The notes: generated by a model from the sequence alone, not told the origin. A DNA stretch of 64,000 nucleotides from Nocardioides perillae (GCF_013409425.1 NZ_JACCAC010000001.1:372001-436000); one strand, 5' to 3'. Numbered from the stretch's first letter, positions 16,265 to 25,775 are shown. Translations and numbers: made by a program.

Positions 16265-17863
16265 TCAGGCCGAGACCGCGGCGACGACGCGCGCGCGGTC
16301 GACCGGGTCGCACCACGCCTGCCACGACCGCGCGAGGCGGCGGGCGGCGAAGAGGAGCAGCGGCACGGCGAAGACGACCGGCAGCCACCACGCGCCGAGG
16401 CGGCCCAGGGTGCCGAAGAGCAGCCCGGTGACGGTGGTCGCGAGCGCCAGGCGCGCGGAGTAGCCCACCATCACGACCGGCGGCGCCGGGGTCGCGCGGG
16501 CGCTGCGGAGGTCGACCGCGAAGGGTCGCAGGCGCGACCACTGCATCGACGAGGCGACCACCTGCACCGTCACGACCACCCAGGTGCACAGCAGCGCGCT
16601 CAGCTCGGCCGCCGTCGGGGTGCCCGCCCGCAGGGAGGCGAGCAGGAGCGTGACCGCAGCGGCGCCGAGGAGCCACTCGCCGAGCACCCACGCCCGCGAC
16701 GCGAACTGCACCCGCGGCGAGACGGGCAGGCTCTCGCGCCACAGCGCGCCGCGCCCGTCGAGGCACCAGACGTTGACGCCGAAGAGCAGCGCCCCACCGG
16801 AGGCGACCAGCCCCGGCAGCACGGTGAGCACCTCCCAGCGCAGGCCACCGGCCAGCGCGATCAGCCCCGGGGCGATCGCCAGCACAGCCGTGCCGCGCCG
16901 CATCGGCACCGCGCGCCACACCGACGCCCGGTCGAGGCGGAGCACGGCCGCGAGGTCGGAGCGGGGGGACGGGCGCACCGTGCGCCGGCCGGTCTCGGCC
17001 CGCGACTCGTCGTGCGGCACCCGCCGGGCCGCGGCCCGCGCCGGCCACGCACCGGCCACGACCGCCAGCGCGAGGAGCAGCACCTCGACCGCGAGCGTGA
17101 CCGCGACGCGCAGCCCCGGCCCGGGATCGACGGAGGCCGCGGCCAGCACCAGCGGCAGGGTCGGCACCCGGTCGAGGAGGTCGTCGAGGCGACCGCCGAC
17201 CTGCAGCGCGACCGCGCCTGCCGCGAGCAAGCCGACCGCGACCCGCGTGACCGCCACGCCCCGCGGGCCGCGCCGCAGCGCCTCGACGCCCCACGCGACC
17301 GCTTGGGCCAGCGCCGTGGCGGTCGCGATCCACAGCAGCAGGACGACCTGGGCGAGGGGCAACCACGTCGGCCCGAGGGCGTAGGCGGTCGCCCCGAGCA
17401 GCACCCACGCCTGCACCAGCCACGCGGTGTTGAGGGGCGCCATCAGCAGGGCGCCGAGGTGGTCGGTCACGGGGCTCACCGGGTGCGGCGCTGCCTGGTC
17501 GCGGGGCACCAGCTCGCGACCGCCCCCCGACGCGACCGCCGCGAGCAGCGCCAGCAGCAGGAAGCCCGCCCAGGCCGTGGGCAGCAGCAGCAGCACCGAG
17601 AAGGCGCGCTCGGAGGTCCGCGCACCCGGGGCGTAGGCCGGCAGCGTCGCCGCCAGCACCGTCAGGGCCGTGGTGGCGGCGACCACGGGGTAGGCGCGGC
17701 GCCGCGGCACGGCGCCCGCCCGGAAGCGCACCAGGTACCCGACGTCGGCCGTGGCCCGGCGCGCCTCGGCGAGGGCAGCCGCGAGGCGGGCGCGGCCGCC
17801 CGCGGTGCGTCCGGCCGAGGCCCCGGCCGCAGCGTCGTCAGTCGAGGAGAGCGCGGTAGGCAC
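16265..17863 (-). CDS. Multispanning ABC-2-like permease subunit
   Basis: A 532-aa integral membrane protein with about 11-12 hydrophobic segments. An N-terminal cytoplasmic stretch precedes AYPVVAATTALTVLAATLPA, and a long cytoplasmic loop rich in Arg lies near the middle (AARRVPHDESRAETGRR). It follows and overlaps by 26 bp the ATPase gene at 17838-18560, so together they form an exporter or a membrane-remodelling ABC system. The GTG at 17863 is the first plausible start that preserves the family-like N-terminus; a start further in is possible. I cannot assign a substrate. Confidence 0.75.
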   Translation of the reverse strand: MPTALSSTDDAAAGASAGRTAGGRARLAAALAEARRATADVGYLVRFRAGAVPRRRAYPVVAATTALTVLAATLPAYAPGARTSERAFSVLLLLPTAWAGFLLLALLAAVASGGGRELVPRDQAAPHPVSPVTDHLGALLMAPLNTAWLVQAWVLLGATAYALGPTWLPLAQVVLLLWIATATALAQAVAWGVEALRRGPRGVAVTRVAVGLLAAGAVALQVGGRLDDLLDRVPTLPLVLAAASVDPGPGLRVAVTLAVEVLLLALAVVAGAWPARAAARRVPHDESRAETGRRTVRPSPRSDLAAVLRLDRASVWRAVPMRRGTAVLAIAPGLIALAGGLRWEVLTVLPGLVASGGALLFGVNVWCLDGRGALWRESLPVSPRVQFASRAWVLGEWLLGAAAVTLLLASLRAGTPTAAELSALLCTWVVVTVQVVASSMQWSRLRPFAVDLRSARATPAPPVVMVGYSARLALATTVTGLLFGTLGRLGAWWLPVVFAVPLLLFAARRLARSWQAWCDPVDRARVVAAVSA

Positions 17864-18560
17864 GGGCGCCCTCCTCCCCCACCAGCTCGGCGCTGCCGAG
17901 CTCGGCGACCCGGTTGCCACCGCGCAGCACGAGCGCGTGGTCGCAGGCCTCGATCGCGAGCTCGCGCAGGTGCGTCGAGACGAGGACGGCCGCACCCCGC
18001 GCGCAGGCGTCGGCCACGACCTCCAGCGTGGCCTCCACACCGAGCGGGTCGACGCCGTCGAACGGCTCGTCGAGGAGCAGCAGCTCGGGACGGTGGAAGG
18101 CGGCGAGCACGACCGAGAGGCGCCGGCCCATGCCGTGGGAGAAGCCGGCCGTGACCCGGTGGGCGACGTCGCCCAGCTCGAAGCGCTCGAGCGCGGCGCG
18201 GGCGTCGTCCTCCCAGTCGGTCAGGCGGCGCAGCCGGGCGGCGAGCTGCAGGTGCTCCCACGGCGTCGCGCGCGGCACGAGGCCGCCGACGTCGGGGCAG
18301 TAGCCGCTGCGGCGGCGCACCTCGAGCGAGTGCGTGCGCAGGTCGAGCCCGAGCACCTCGACGTGGCCCGCCGTCGGCGGCACCACCCCGGCCAGCACGC
18401 GCATCGTGGTGGACTTGCCGGCGCCGTTGCGGCCGAGCAGCGCGGTGGCGCGCCCGAGGTCGGCGCGCACGTCGACGCCGCTGACGGCGGCGACCTCGCC
18501 GAAGCGCACCACGAGGCCACGCACGTCGACGGCCGGCGCCCGGCCCCGGAGTTCGCTCAC
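17838..18560 (-). CDS. ABC transporter ATPase with degenerate signature motif
   Basis: A 240-aa ATPase, partner of the permease downstream. Walker A GRNGAGKST, Walker B LLLLDEPFDGVD and the switch His in VSTHLREL are intact. The signature that normally reads LSGGQ is FSHGMGRRL, and the Q-loop glutamine is replaced in YCPDVGGLVP. The FSxGMxRR form is seen in some ABC-2 exporter ATPases, where the serine and second glycine still contact ATP, so activity may be kept. The GTG start at 18560 fits the family N-terminus. Probably first gene of a two-gene operon. Confidence 0.88.
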   Translation of the reverse strand: MSELRGRAPAVDVRGLVVRFGEVAAVSGVDVRADLGRATALLGRNGAGKSTTMRVLAGVVPPTAGHVEVLGLDLRTHSLEVRRRSGYCPDVGGLVPRATPWEHLQLAARLRRLTDWEDDARAALERFELGDVAHRVTAGFSHGMGRRLSVVLAAFHRPELLLLDEPFDGVDPLGVEATLEVVADACARGAAVLVSTHLRELAIEACDHALVLRGGNRVAELGSAELVGEEGARAYRALLD

Positions 18561-18738
18561 CGGCCCATCCTCCCCGAGACCGCTGCGCCGCGGCAGCGCT
18601 TCGGGTCGACCACCGCCCGACCGGCGGAGGGGGTGGTCTGGACCGGGTGGGTGGGTGAGGTGACCCCGTCACGCCTCGTCGTTCCGACCAGCAGGAGCGG
18701 GGCACTCGGCCCCGCCCGTCTCGGAAAGGGTCCACACG

Positions 18739-18885
18739 ATGAAGCGCTTCGCTGCCGTCCTCACCCTGGCCTTCGCGGCCACCCTCCTCAGCGCGGCTCC
18801 GTCGCAGGCCGCGAGCCTGTGCCTGAGCTACGACATCTCGGTCAACGGCCAGGGCCAGGCGCAGAGCATCTGCCTGCCGGGCTGA
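18739..18885 (+). CDS. Small secreted two-cysteine peptide (48 aa)
   Basis: ATG at 18739 with AAAGG about 8 nt upstream. The first 24 residues form a classic Sec signal peptide (MKRF, hydrophobic AAVLTLAFAATLLSAA, then PSQA). The predicted mature peptide is only about 24 residues and starts ASLCLSYDISVN. It contains two cysteines (Cys28, Cys45) spaced to form one disulfide loop rich in Gly/Gln/Asn. It is followed 23 bp later by a strong hairpin, so it is probably its own transcription unit. I know no family for it; a secreted signal or surface-active peptide is a guess. Confidence 0.7.
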   Translation: MKRFAAVLTLAFAATLLSAAPSQAASLCLSYDISVNGQGQAQSICLPG

Positions 18886-18908
18886 CCCGCCGGCGGCACC
18901 AGCACGCA

Positions 18909-18944
18909 CGACGCCCCCGCCCGGGAGACCGGTCGGGGGCGTCG
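18909..18944. terminator. Bidirectional hairpin terminator between peptide gene and fadB
   Basis: Perfect 11-bp arms CGACGCCCCCG (18909-18919) and CGGGGGCGTCG (18934-18944) with a 14-nt loop. It lies between the convergent peptide gene and fadB-like gene and could serve both. Confidence 0.75.
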
Positions 18945-18973
18945 CTGCGTGCGGGTGCCTGTGGTGCGTGCGC

Positions 18974-21175
18974 TCAGGCGGGGAAGGTCCCGCCCGTCGC
19001 CGCGAGGTCGCGCAGCCAGTCGGTCGGGCGGAACCGGTCGCCGTACTGCTCGGCCAGCTCGTCGGCACGGGCGACGAACGCGGCCAGGCCGACCTCGCCG
19101 TCCCTGCCCTCGTAGCCGAGCATGAACTGCGCCGCGCCGCCGGTGTTCGGCGGGAAGCCGATGCCCATGATCGAGCCGATGTTGGCCGCGGCCGCGGACT
19201 CGATCACGCCCTCCTCGAAGCACTTGGCGGTCTCGAGCGCCTCCGAGAAGAGCAGCCGCTCCTTCACGTCGGCGAAGGGGATCTGCTCGGCCGCGACCGG
19301 GAACTCCTCGGCCAGGCCCTGCCAGAGGCCCTGGCGACGACCGTCGGCGTAGTCGTAGAAGCCGGCGCCCTTGAGGCGCGACGGGCGCTCGAGCTCGAGC
19401 ATCCGCTGGACGACGGCGGTGCCCGGGTGCTCGACGTACGGCGTGCCGTCGCGCTCGGCGGCGTCCTTGGTCGCCTTGCCGATCTTGGCCATGAGCTCCA
19501 TGTTGAGCTCGTCGGTGAGCTGCAGCGGGCCGACGGGGTAGCCGTCCTGCGTCGCGGCGCGCTCGATCGACATCGGGGCGACGCCCTCGGCGAGCATCGC
19601 GAGGCCCTCGTTGACGAAGAAGCCGATGACGCGCGAGGTGTAGAAGCCGCGGCTGTCGTTGACGACGATCGGGGTCTTCCTGATCTGCTGCACGACGTCG
19701 TAGGCCTTGGCGAGCGCGGCGTCGGTGGTCGCCTCGCCGCGGATGATCTCGACCAGCGGCATCTTGTCGACAGGGCTGAAGAAGTGCAGGCCGATGAAGT
19801 CGGCCGGGCGGTCGACGCCCTGGGCGAGCTCGGTGATCGGCAGCGTCGAGGTGTTGGAGCACAGCAGGGCGTCGGCGTCCACGTGCTTCGCGGCCTCCGC
19901 GAAGACCTGGTGCTTCAGCGCCGGGTCCTCGAAGACGGCCTCGATCACCAGGTCGCAGCCGGCGAGGTCGGCGTAGTCGTCGGTCGCGGTGATGCGCCCG
20001 AGCAGCTCGGCCTTCTTCTCCTCGGTCGAGCGGCCCTTCGCGATCGCCTTGTCGAGCAGCCCCTCGGAGTAGGCCTTGCCCTTGGCGGCCGCCTCGGCGG
20101 ACACGTCCTTGAGCACCACCTGCATGCCGGCGCGGGCGCACGAGTAGGCGATGCCCGCGCCCATCATCCCGGCGCCGAGGACGGCGACCTTCTGCGCGAC
20201 GTACTTCTCATGCCCGCCCGGGCGCAGCGACCCGGCGCTGATCGCCTGCAGGTCGAAGAAGAACGCCTGGATCATGTCCTTGGAGTTCTGCTCGGTGATC
20301 AGCTTGGTGAGGTAGCGCGACTCGATGCGCGAGGCGGTGTCGAAGTCGACCTGCGCGCCCTCGACGGCCGCCGACATGATCGCGCGCTGCGCGGGGTAGT
20401 CGGCGCCCTTGAGCTGCTTGCGCAGCAGCGCCGGGAAGGCGGGGAGGAACTGCGCCAGCTTGGGGCTGCTGGGGGTGCCGCCGGGCATCTTGTAGCCCGG
20501 GCGGTCCCACGCGTTCAGCGCGGCCTCGGGGTCGTCCTGGTGCGCCAGCACCCAGGCGCGGGCGGCGGGCACCAGCTCGTCGAGCGAGCCGACCAGCTCG
20601 TCGACGAGGCCCTTCTCCTGCGCCTGCGCCGGCTTGAAGCGTGGGCCCTGGAGCAGCACGTCCATCAGCGCGGGCTGCAGACCGAGCATGCGGGTCACGC
20701 GGGTGACGCCGCCGCCGCCCGGCAGCAGGCCCAGGGAGGCCTCCGGCAGGCCGATCTCGACCTTCGGGCTGTCGAGCGCGACGCGGTGGTTGCAGGCGAG
20801 CGCGATCTCGAGGCCGCCGCCCAACGCGGCACCGTTGATCGCGGCCGCGACGGGGCGGGGGAAGAGCTCGAGGCGCCGCAGCGCCTGCTTCACGCCCTCG
20901 GCCATGGTGAAGACGCTCTCGGCGTCGGCCTTGGTGGCCTGCACCATGCCCTTGAGGTCGCCGCCCGCGAAGAAGGTCTTCTTGGCGCTGGCCACGACGA
21001 CGCCGACGACGTCGTCCTGCTCGGCGTACAACCGCTCGACGGCCGCGGCCATCGAGTCGAGGTAGAGCTGGTTCATCGTGTTGGCGCTCGCCGTGGGGTC
21101 GTCGAGCGTGAGGGTCACGATGCCCTCGGCGTCGCGGTCGTAGCGGACGGCGGTCTGGGTCTGCGTCTGGGTCAT
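18974..21175 (-). CDS. fadB: Fatty-acid oxidation multifunctional protein (enoyl-CoA hydratase / 3-hydroxyacyl-CoA dehydrogenase)
   Basis: A 733-aa two-domain enzyme for steps two and three of beta-oxidation. The hydratase domain has the oxyanion region FFAGGDLKG (68-76) and both catalytic glutamates, Glu123 ([10 protein letters not shown]) and Glu145 ([15 protein letters not shown]). The NAD site [13 protein letters not shown] starts at about 331, and [14 protein letters not shown] carries the dehydrogenase histidine. C-terminal dimerisation segments follow. Its ATG at 21175 is downstream of the thiolase gene, with which it forms the FadAB complex. The 175 bp between the two genes contain a repeat-like element, so the operon is not tightly spaced. 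Confidence 0.95.
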   Translation of the reverse strand: MTQTQTQTAVRYDRDAEGIVTLTLDDPTASANTMNQLYLDSMAAAVERLYAEQDDVVGVVVASAKKTFFAGGDLKGMVQATKADAESVFTMAEGVKQALRRLELFPRPVAAAINGAALGGGLEIALACNHRVALDSPKVEIGLPEASLGLLPGGGGVTRVTRMLGLQPALMDVLLQGPRFKPAQAQEKGLVDELVGSLDELVPAARAWVLAHQDDPEAALNAWDRPGYKMPGGTPSSPKLAQFLPAFPALLRKQLKGADYPAQRAIMSAAVEGAQVDFDTASRIESRYLTKLITEQNSKDMIQAFFFDLQAISAGSLRPGGHEKYVAQKVAVLGAGMMGAGIAYSCARAGMQVVLKDVSAEAAAKGKAYSEGLLDKAIAKGRSTEEKKAELLGRITATDDYADLAGCDLVIEAVFEDPALKHQVFAEAAKHVDADALLCSNTSTLPITELAQGVDRPADFIGLHFFSPVDKMPLVEIIRGEATTDAALAKAYDVVQQIRKTPIVVNDSRGFYTSRVIGFFVNEGLAMLAEGVAPMSIERAATQDGYPVGPLQLTDELNMELMAKIGKATKDAAERDGTPYVEHPGTAVVQRMLELERPSRLKGAGFYDYADGRRQGLWQGLAEEFPVAAEQIPFADVKERLLFSEALETAKCFEEGVIESAAAANIGSIMGIGFPPNTGGAAQFMLGYEGRDGEVGLAAFVARADELAEQYGDRFRPTDWLRDLAATGGTFPA

Positions 21176-21265
21176 GGGGTCCTCTTCGTGCACGGGGCGC
21201 GCGGCGTGGTGCGCGCGCCGGTCAAGGGCGTACGGCGGGTGGGGGCGGTGGGCGTGCGGCTCACA

Positions 21266-21325
21266 GGGTCTCGACACGCGGGTCACGGCTCTGCGGACTC
21301 AGCCGTGCCGCTCGCTCGACCACCG
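21266..21325. repeat. Repeat-like element between fadA and fadB
   Basis: This segment begins GGTCTCGACACG and ends CTCGACCACCG around a perfect 7-bp hairpin (CACGGCT at 21284-21290, AGCCGTG at 21301-21307). I associate this start and end pattern with a widespread intergenic repeat of Nocardioides-like genomes. Only one full copy is seen here, so the repeat status rests on memory. Confidence 0.4.
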
Positions 21326-21350
21326 ACGGCTGGTCGTCGCGCGGGCGCGC

Positions 21351-22562
21351 TCAGACCAGCTCGACGATCGTGGCGATGCCCATGCCGCCGCCGACGCAGA
21401 GCGTGGCGAGGCCGCGGCGCAGGTCGCGTCGCTCGAGCTCGTCGACGAGGGTGCCCAGGATCATCGCGCCGGTCGCGCCGAGCGGGTGGCCCATCGCGAT
21501 CGCGCCGCCGTTGACGTTGGTGACCTCGTGGCTGATGCCCATGTCGCGCATGAAGCGCAGCGCGACGGCGGCGAACGCCTCGTTGATCTCCCACAGGTCG
21601 ATGTCGTCCGCGGTGAGGCCGGCCTTGGCCAGCGCCTTGCGCGCTGCCGGGGCGGGGCCGGTGAGCATGATGACCGGGTCGGCGCCCGACACGGCGGTCT
21701 GCACGATGCGGGCGCGGGGGGTCAGGCCGAGGTCGGTGCCGACCTGCTCGTTGCCGATCAGCACCAGCGCGGAGCCGTCGACGATGCCCGAGGAGTTGCC
21801 GGCGTGGTGGACGTGGTCGATGCGCTCGACCCAGTGGTACTTCTCCAGCGCCACGTCGTCGAAGCCCGCCTGCGCGCCGATGTCGGCGAAGCTCGGCTTG
21901 AGGCCGGCCAGGCCCTCGGGCGAGGTGTCGGGGCGGATGGTCTCGTCGTGGTCGAGCACGGTGAGGCCGTTGAGGTCCTTGACCGGGACGACCGCGTCGG
22001 CGAAGTAGCCGTTGGCCCACGCCTTGGCGGCGCGGTGGTGCGACTCGGCGGCGAAGGCGTCGACGTCGGTGCGGCTGAAGCCCTCGATGGTGGCGATCAG
22101 GTCGGCGCCGATGCCCTGGGGCACGAAGCCGGTGGCGAAGGCCGTCGCGGGGTCCTGCGCCCAGGCGCCGCCGTCGGAGCCCATCGGCACGCGGCTCATC
22201 GACTCCACGCCGCCGGCGAGGATCAGGTCCTCGAAGCCGGACGCGACGCGGCCCGCGGCCTGGTTGACGGCCTCGAGGCCCGAGGCGCAGAAGCGGTTGA
22301 GCTGCACGCCGGCCACCGTGTCGGGCAGGCCGGCCTTGAGCGCCGCGGTCTTCGCGATGTCGCCGCCCTGGTCGCCGATGGGCGAGACCACGCCGAGCAC
22401 CACGTCGTCGACGCGGGCCGGGTCGAGGCCGGGGTTGCGCTGCTGGACGGCGTCGAGCAGCCCGACGACGAGGTCGACGGGCTTGACCTCGTGGAGGCTG
22501 CCGTTCTTCTTGCCCTTGCCGCGCGGCGTCCGGAGGTGGTCGTAGACGAATGCTTCTGCCAT
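21351..22562 (-). CDS. fadA: Acetyl-CoA C-acyltransferase (thiolase)
   Basis: A 403-aa thiolase that cleaves 3-ketoacyl-CoA to acetyl-CoA and a shortened acyl-CoA. Nucleophile Cys92 is in [13 protein letters not shown]. The catalytic histidine is in [16 protein letters not shown] and the second cysteine in TLCVGGGMG near the C-terminus, all in canonical order. Partner of the FadB-like protein encoded downstream. The promoter lies about 120 bp upstream and is shared with the divergent merR gene; its MerR-type 19-bp spacer suggests direct MerR control. Confidence 0.94.
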   Translation of the reverse strand: MAEAFVYDHLRTPRGKGKKNGSLHEVKPVDLVVGLLDAVQQRNPGLDPARVDDVVLGVVSPIGDQGGDIAKTAALKAGLPDTVAGVQLNRFCASGLEAVNQAAGRVASGFEDLILAGGVESMSRVPMGSDGGAWAQDPATAFATGFVPQGIGADLIATIEGFSRTDVDAFAAESHHRAAKAWANGYFADAVVPVKDLNGLTVLDHDETIRPDTSPEGLAGLKPSFADIGAQAGFDDVALEKYHWVERIDHVHHAGNSSGIVDGSALVLIGNEQVGTDLGLTPRARIVQTAVSGADPVIMLTGPAPAARKALAKAGLTADDIDLWEINEAFAAVALRFMRDMGISHEVTNVNGGAIAMGHPLGATGAMILGTLVDELERRDLRRGLATLCVGGGMGIATIVELV

Positions 22563-22679
22563 GAGGTGTCCCTAGCTCGCGTCGGGTGGGTGGTGTCCGT
22601 GCCGGTGGTGTCCGTGCCGGTGCCGGTCCGCTGCCGGCCGGGCGCGCGGGGGCGCGGGCGGGTGGAGGACCGTGCGACG

Positions 22680-22710
22680 ATTGTGACACTCTTGCTGTCA
22701 CAGTCGTCAA
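22680..22710 (-). promoter_or_regulatory. MerR-type promoter with dyad operator between fadA and merR
   Basis: Minus strand: TTGACG (22710-22705), a 19-bp spacer, then CACAAT (22685-22680). The dyad TGTGACA (22682-22688) / TGTCACA (22696-22702) occupies the spacer. A 19-bp spacer with a central dyad is the hallmark of MerR-regulated promoters. The core TGACA-N7-TGTCA recurs at 27092-27108. Confidence 0.75.
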
Positions 22711-22783
22711 GGGCACCCCCGGTGTGGTGCCGCACACACCCGCGCGTCCCTGCGGCGCGCCCGAGCCCGCGGAAGGGAGCGAC

Positions 22784-23527
22784 GTGGCCCAGGCACCCGG
22801 CCCCGACGAGGACCTGATGACCCTCGACGAGCTCACCACCCGGGTCGGCACGACCGTGCGCACGCTGCGCTTCTGGACCTCGAAGGGTCTGGTGCCCCCG
22901 CCGATCCGCCACGGCCGCTCGGGCTACTACACCGCCGACCACGTCGCCCGCCTCGAGCTCGTGCAGGAGCTGCAGGCCCACGGCTTCACCCTCGCCGCGA
23001 TCGAGGGGCACCTCGCGCAGCTGCCGCCCGACGCGACGCCCGAGGACATCGCGCTGCACCGCACGCTGCTGGCGCCGTGGATGCCGGAGTCGCCGGTCGA
23101 GATGACCCGCGCCGAGCTCGAGCGCCGCGCGTCGCGCCCGCTCGACGACGACGACCTCGGCACGCTCGTCGCGCTCGGCATCGTGCACCCCGGGCCCGAC
23201 GGCCTGGCGGGCGGGCAGCTGCGCGTGGCCGTCTCGCAGCTCGGCGTCGGCCTGGGGCTGCTCGAGCTGGGCTTCCCGCGCGAGGCGGCGCTCGCCGCCG
23301 GCGAGGTCTACGCCGCGCACGGGCGTGCCATCGCCGAGGAGCTGTACGCCCTCTTCCGCGACCGGGTCTGGCCCCGCTACCGCGGCGACGCCGACGCCGC
23401 CGACCGGCTGCGCGAGGTGGTCGAGCGCCTCAAGCCGCTCTCCGTCGCGAGCCTGGTCAACGCCTACGAGTCCGCGATGGAGGAGAAGCGGCGCGAGGCG
23501 GTCGACCGCCGCGCCGCCACCCGCTGA
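22784..23527 (+). CDS. MerR-family regulator, probable fatty-acid-oxidation regulator
   Basis: A 247-aa regulator. The N-terminal MerR winged helix (MTLDELTTRVGTTVRTLRFW, then GYYTADHVARLELVQELQAHG) is followed by a long C-terminal helical domain of about 150 residues. That is much larger than in metal-sensing MerR proteins and suits a bulky ligand such as an acyl-CoA. The GTG at 22784 has GGAAGGGAG upstream; an ATG eleven codons in is an alternative. Divergent from fadA across a gap holding the dyad operator. A 26-bp tandem repeat starts inside its stop codon. Confidence 0.88.
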   Translation: MAQAPGPDEDLMTLDELTTRVGTTVRTLRFWTSKGLVPPPIRHGRSGYYTADHVARLELVQELQAHGFTLAAIEGHLAQLPPDATPEDIALHRTLLAPWMPESPVEMTRAELERRASRPLDDDDLGTLVALGIVHPGPDGLAGGQLRVAVSQLGVGLGLLELGFPREAALAAGEVYAAHGRAIAEELYALFRDRVWPRYRGDADAADRLREVVERLKPLSVASLVNAYESAMEEKRREAVDRRAATR

Positions 23528-23601
23528 GGGGTCACCCGCTGCGCACCCGCCGAGGGGTCACGCGCTGCGCACCCGCCGAGGGGTCACGCGCTGCGCTCGG
23601 G
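23526..23601. repeat. 26-bp tandem repeat, three units
   Basis: Units at 23526-23551, 23552-23577 and 23578-23601 (last one degenerate) share GAGGGGTCAC and GCTGCGCACCCGCC. The first unit includes the last two bases of the merR stop codon, suggesting expansion of the gene's 3' end. Copy number may vary between strains. Confidence 0.85.
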
Positions 23602-23663
23602 TGGCATGCGCCGACCGGTCGCGGGTCACCGTGGAGGGAGGACCGCGAACCCAGGAGGCGACC

Positions 23664-23939
23664 ATGGCGAAGCAGCAGAAGGACCCGGGCCCCAGCGTCA
23701 AGGACGACGAGCTCTACGAGAAGCTCCGCGACGAGGGCAACAGCAAGGAGAAGTCGGCGCGCATCGCCAACGCCGCCGCGAACTCCTCGCGCTCCGAGGT
23801 CGGCAAGAAGGGCGGCAAGGCGCAGAGCTACGAGGACCAGACGGTCGACGAGCTGCGCCAGCGCGCCCGCGAGCTCGACATCGAGGGGCGCTCGACGATG
23901 AACAAGGACGAGCTGGTCGAGGCCCTGCGCGACCACTGA
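23664..23939 (+). CDS. Small basic protein with Rho N-terminal (SAP-like) domain
   Basis: A 91-aa protein with an excellent AGGAGG site 7 nt before the ATG. Residues 1-50 are charged and lysine-rich (DDELYEKLRDEGNSKEKSAR, then VGKKGGKAQ), resembling the DUF7218-like segment found in actinobacterial homologues. Residues 55-90 (TVDELRQRARELDIEGRS, then NKDELVEALRD) are a Rho N-terminal domain, a small helical fold that binds nucleic acid or mediates contacts. It is probably a stress or nucleoid-associated protein; the function is not established. Its 3' side carries a family B palindromic repeat. Confidence 0.82.
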   Translation: MAKQQKDPGPSVKDDELYEKLRDEGNSKEKSARIANAAANSSRSEVGKKGGKAQSYEDQTVDELRQRARELDIEGRSTMNKDELVEALRDH

Positions 23940-23956
23940 GCCGCGCGGCCCCGGCC

Positions 23957-24039
23957 GTGTCGGAGTCCCCGGTCGACCGGTGACTCCTGCACTTGTGGCC
24001 CGAGAACTCGGGGCACAAGTGCAGGACCTGGGCCACAAG
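23957..24039. repeat. Dispersed palindromic repeat, family B, copy 1 (83 bp)
   Basis: Two adjoining palindromes: a 26-bp GGAGTC...GACTCC dyad (23962-23987) around CCGGTCGACCGG, and a 40-bp hairpin with perfect 12-bp arms CCTGCACTTGTG (23986-23997) and CACAAGTGCAGG (24014-24025) around CCGAGAACTCGG. A second copy at 35797-35879 differs at only about 5 of 83 positions. Here it sits between two convergent genes. Confidence 0.92.
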
Positions 24040-24065
24040 AGGGCCGGCGCGCGCCCTAGGGCGGG

Positions 24066-25559
24066 TCAGCGGCGCCCGGAGAACGACGCGGCGCTGTGGC
24101 CGCCCGAGCCGCCGGAGCCGCCCGACGTACGCCGCGGCGCACCGCCGCGCCCGCCGCGCGCGGCCTGACCACCGGCGGGCGCCGACTGCTTCGGCCCGGA
24201 CTGCTTCGCGCCGCCCGAGCGCGCCTGGCCGCGACCCTGACCGGAGCCGCCCTGGCCCGATCCGGAGCCCGAGCCGGAGCCACCGCGGCGACGACGTCGA
24301 CCGCCGCCCCCGCCGGCACCGCCGGGACCGCCGGAGCCACCCGAGCGCGCCGGCGCCGACGTCGGCACCTCGAGCTCGAGGCCGCCCTCGACGCGGACCC
24401 GCTCGCCGGGGGCGAGGGAGACCAGCACCGGGTGGGCCGGGCCGTCGACGCGCGTCGTGGTCGGCTTGATCCCCGCAGCGCGGGTCAGGGCACGGACGTC
24501 GCGCACCTGGTCGTCGGTCATGAGGGTGACGACGGTGCCGTCGTTGCCCGCGCGGGCGGTCCGGCCCGAGCGGTGCAGGTAGGCCTTGTGCTCGACCGGC
24601 GGGTCGGCGTGCACCACGAGCGCGACGTCGTCGACGTGGATGCCGCGCGCCGCGATGTCGGTGGCGACCAGCGTCGTGGCGCGACCGGAGTGGAAGGCCT
24701 CGAGGTTGCGGGTGCGCGCGCCCTGGCTGAGGTTGCCGTGGAGGTCGACCGACGGCACCCCGTTCTTGTTGAGCTGGCGGGCGAGCGCCTTGGCGCCGTG
24801 CTTGGTGCGGGTGAAGACGACCGTGCGGCCGGGGGCCGAGGTGAGGTCGACGAGCACAGGCAGCCGCTGCTCGCGCTGCACGTGGAGCACGTGGTGGGCC
24901 ATCGTCGACACCGGCGACTGCGCCGAGTCGGCCTCGTGGCGGCGCGGGTCGGTGAGGAACCGCTTGACCAGCACGTCGACGCCGTTGTCGAGGGTCGCGG
25001 AGAAGAGCATCCGCTGGCCCTGCCGCGGCGTGCGGTCCATGATCCGGCGCACGCCGGGCAGGAAGCCGAGGTCGGCCATGTGGTCGGCCTCGTCGAGCAC
25101 GGTGATCTCGATGCGGCCGAGGTCGCAGTGACCCTGGCCGATGAGGTCCTCGAGCCGGCCGGGGCAGGCGAGCACGATGTCGGTGCCGCGGCGCAGCCCC
25201 TGCACCTGCGGGCCCTGGCCGACGCCGCCGAAGACGGTCATCACGCTGAGGCCGGCGGCCTTCGCCAGCGGGTCGAGGGACTCCTTGATCTGGCCGACGA
25301 GCTCGCGCGTCGGGGCCATGACCAGGGCGCGGGGGGCCTTCGGCGAGGGCGTGCGACCGCTGGCCTGCAGGCGCGCGACGAGCGGGAGGAGGAAGGCGAA
25401 GGTCTTGCCCGAGCCGGTGCGGCCGCGCCCGAGCACGTCGCGGCCGGCGAGGGAGTCGGGCAGCGTCGCCGTCTGGATGGGGGTGGGGTCGGAGATGCCG
25501 CGCTCGGCGAGGAGGGCGACGAGGGACGAGGGGACGCCGAGGTCGGCGAAGGTGGGCAC
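24066..25559 (-). CDS. DEAD-box ATP-dependent RNA helicase with Gly/Arg-rich tail
   Basis: A 497-aa helicase. Core motifs in order: Q-motif region PTPIQTATLP, motif I GRTGSGKT, motif Ia PTRELVGQ, motif II DEAD (VLDEADHM), motif III SAT (LFSATL), and VATDIAARGIH plus HRSGRTARAG in the second RecA domain. After about residue 400 the protein becomes a disordered Gly/Arg/Ser-rich tail (GGGGGRRRRRGG-like), which usually binds RNA non-specifically and may promote condensates or cold-shock function. The GTG start at 25559 gives the usual family N-terminus (FADLGVPSSLV). A -10-like TAGGGT lies about 135 bp upstream, implying a long leader. Confidence 0.92.
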   Translation of the reverse strand: MPTFADLGVPSSLVALLAERGISDPTPIQTATLPDSLAGRDVLGRGRTGSGKTFAFLLPLVARLQASGRTPSPKAPRALVMAPTRELVGQIKESLDPLAKAAGLSVMTVFGGVGQGPQVQGLRRGTDIVLACPGRLEDLIGQGHCDLGRIEITVLDEADHMADLGFLPGVRRIMDRTPRQGQRMLFSATLDNGVDVLVKRFLTDPRRHEADSAQSPVSTMAHHVLHVQREQRLPVLVDLTSAPGRTVVFTRTKHGAKALARQLNKNGVPSVDLHGNLSQGARTRNLEAFHSGRATTLVATDIAARGIHVDDVALVVHADPPVEHKAYLHRSGRTARAGNDGTVVTLMTDDQVRDVRALTRAAGIKPTTTRVDGPAHPVLVSLAPGERVRVEGGLELEVPTSAPARSGGSGGPGGAGGGGGRRRRRGGSGSGSGSGQGGSGQGRGQARSGGAKQSGPKQSAPAGGQAARGGRGGAPRRTSGGSGGSGGHSAASFSGRR

Positions 25560-25775
25560 GGAGGGGCTGCTCTCTGCTGGAGGTGACCCGCCACTGCGCC
25601 GCTCCCCCGGTCGGAGGAGGGCGTCGCGCGGAACCCCACGAGGTGGAGCTGCAACGCGCGGACAGCACGCGGCAGGACCGGGCGAGCTGTGCAGGCACGA
25701 CCCTAGCCGTCACCGGCCCCGGTCGGTGAATCGGCGCGCACCCCACGGCGTACGCCGGGTCCCGCGGCCGCCCGA

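Noticed and set aside
25694..25735. TAGGGT upstream of the DEAD-box gene as another DNA-damage (PafBC-type) promoter
   Set aside because: The upstream TTGTCRGTG half is absent at the required 8-bp distance.
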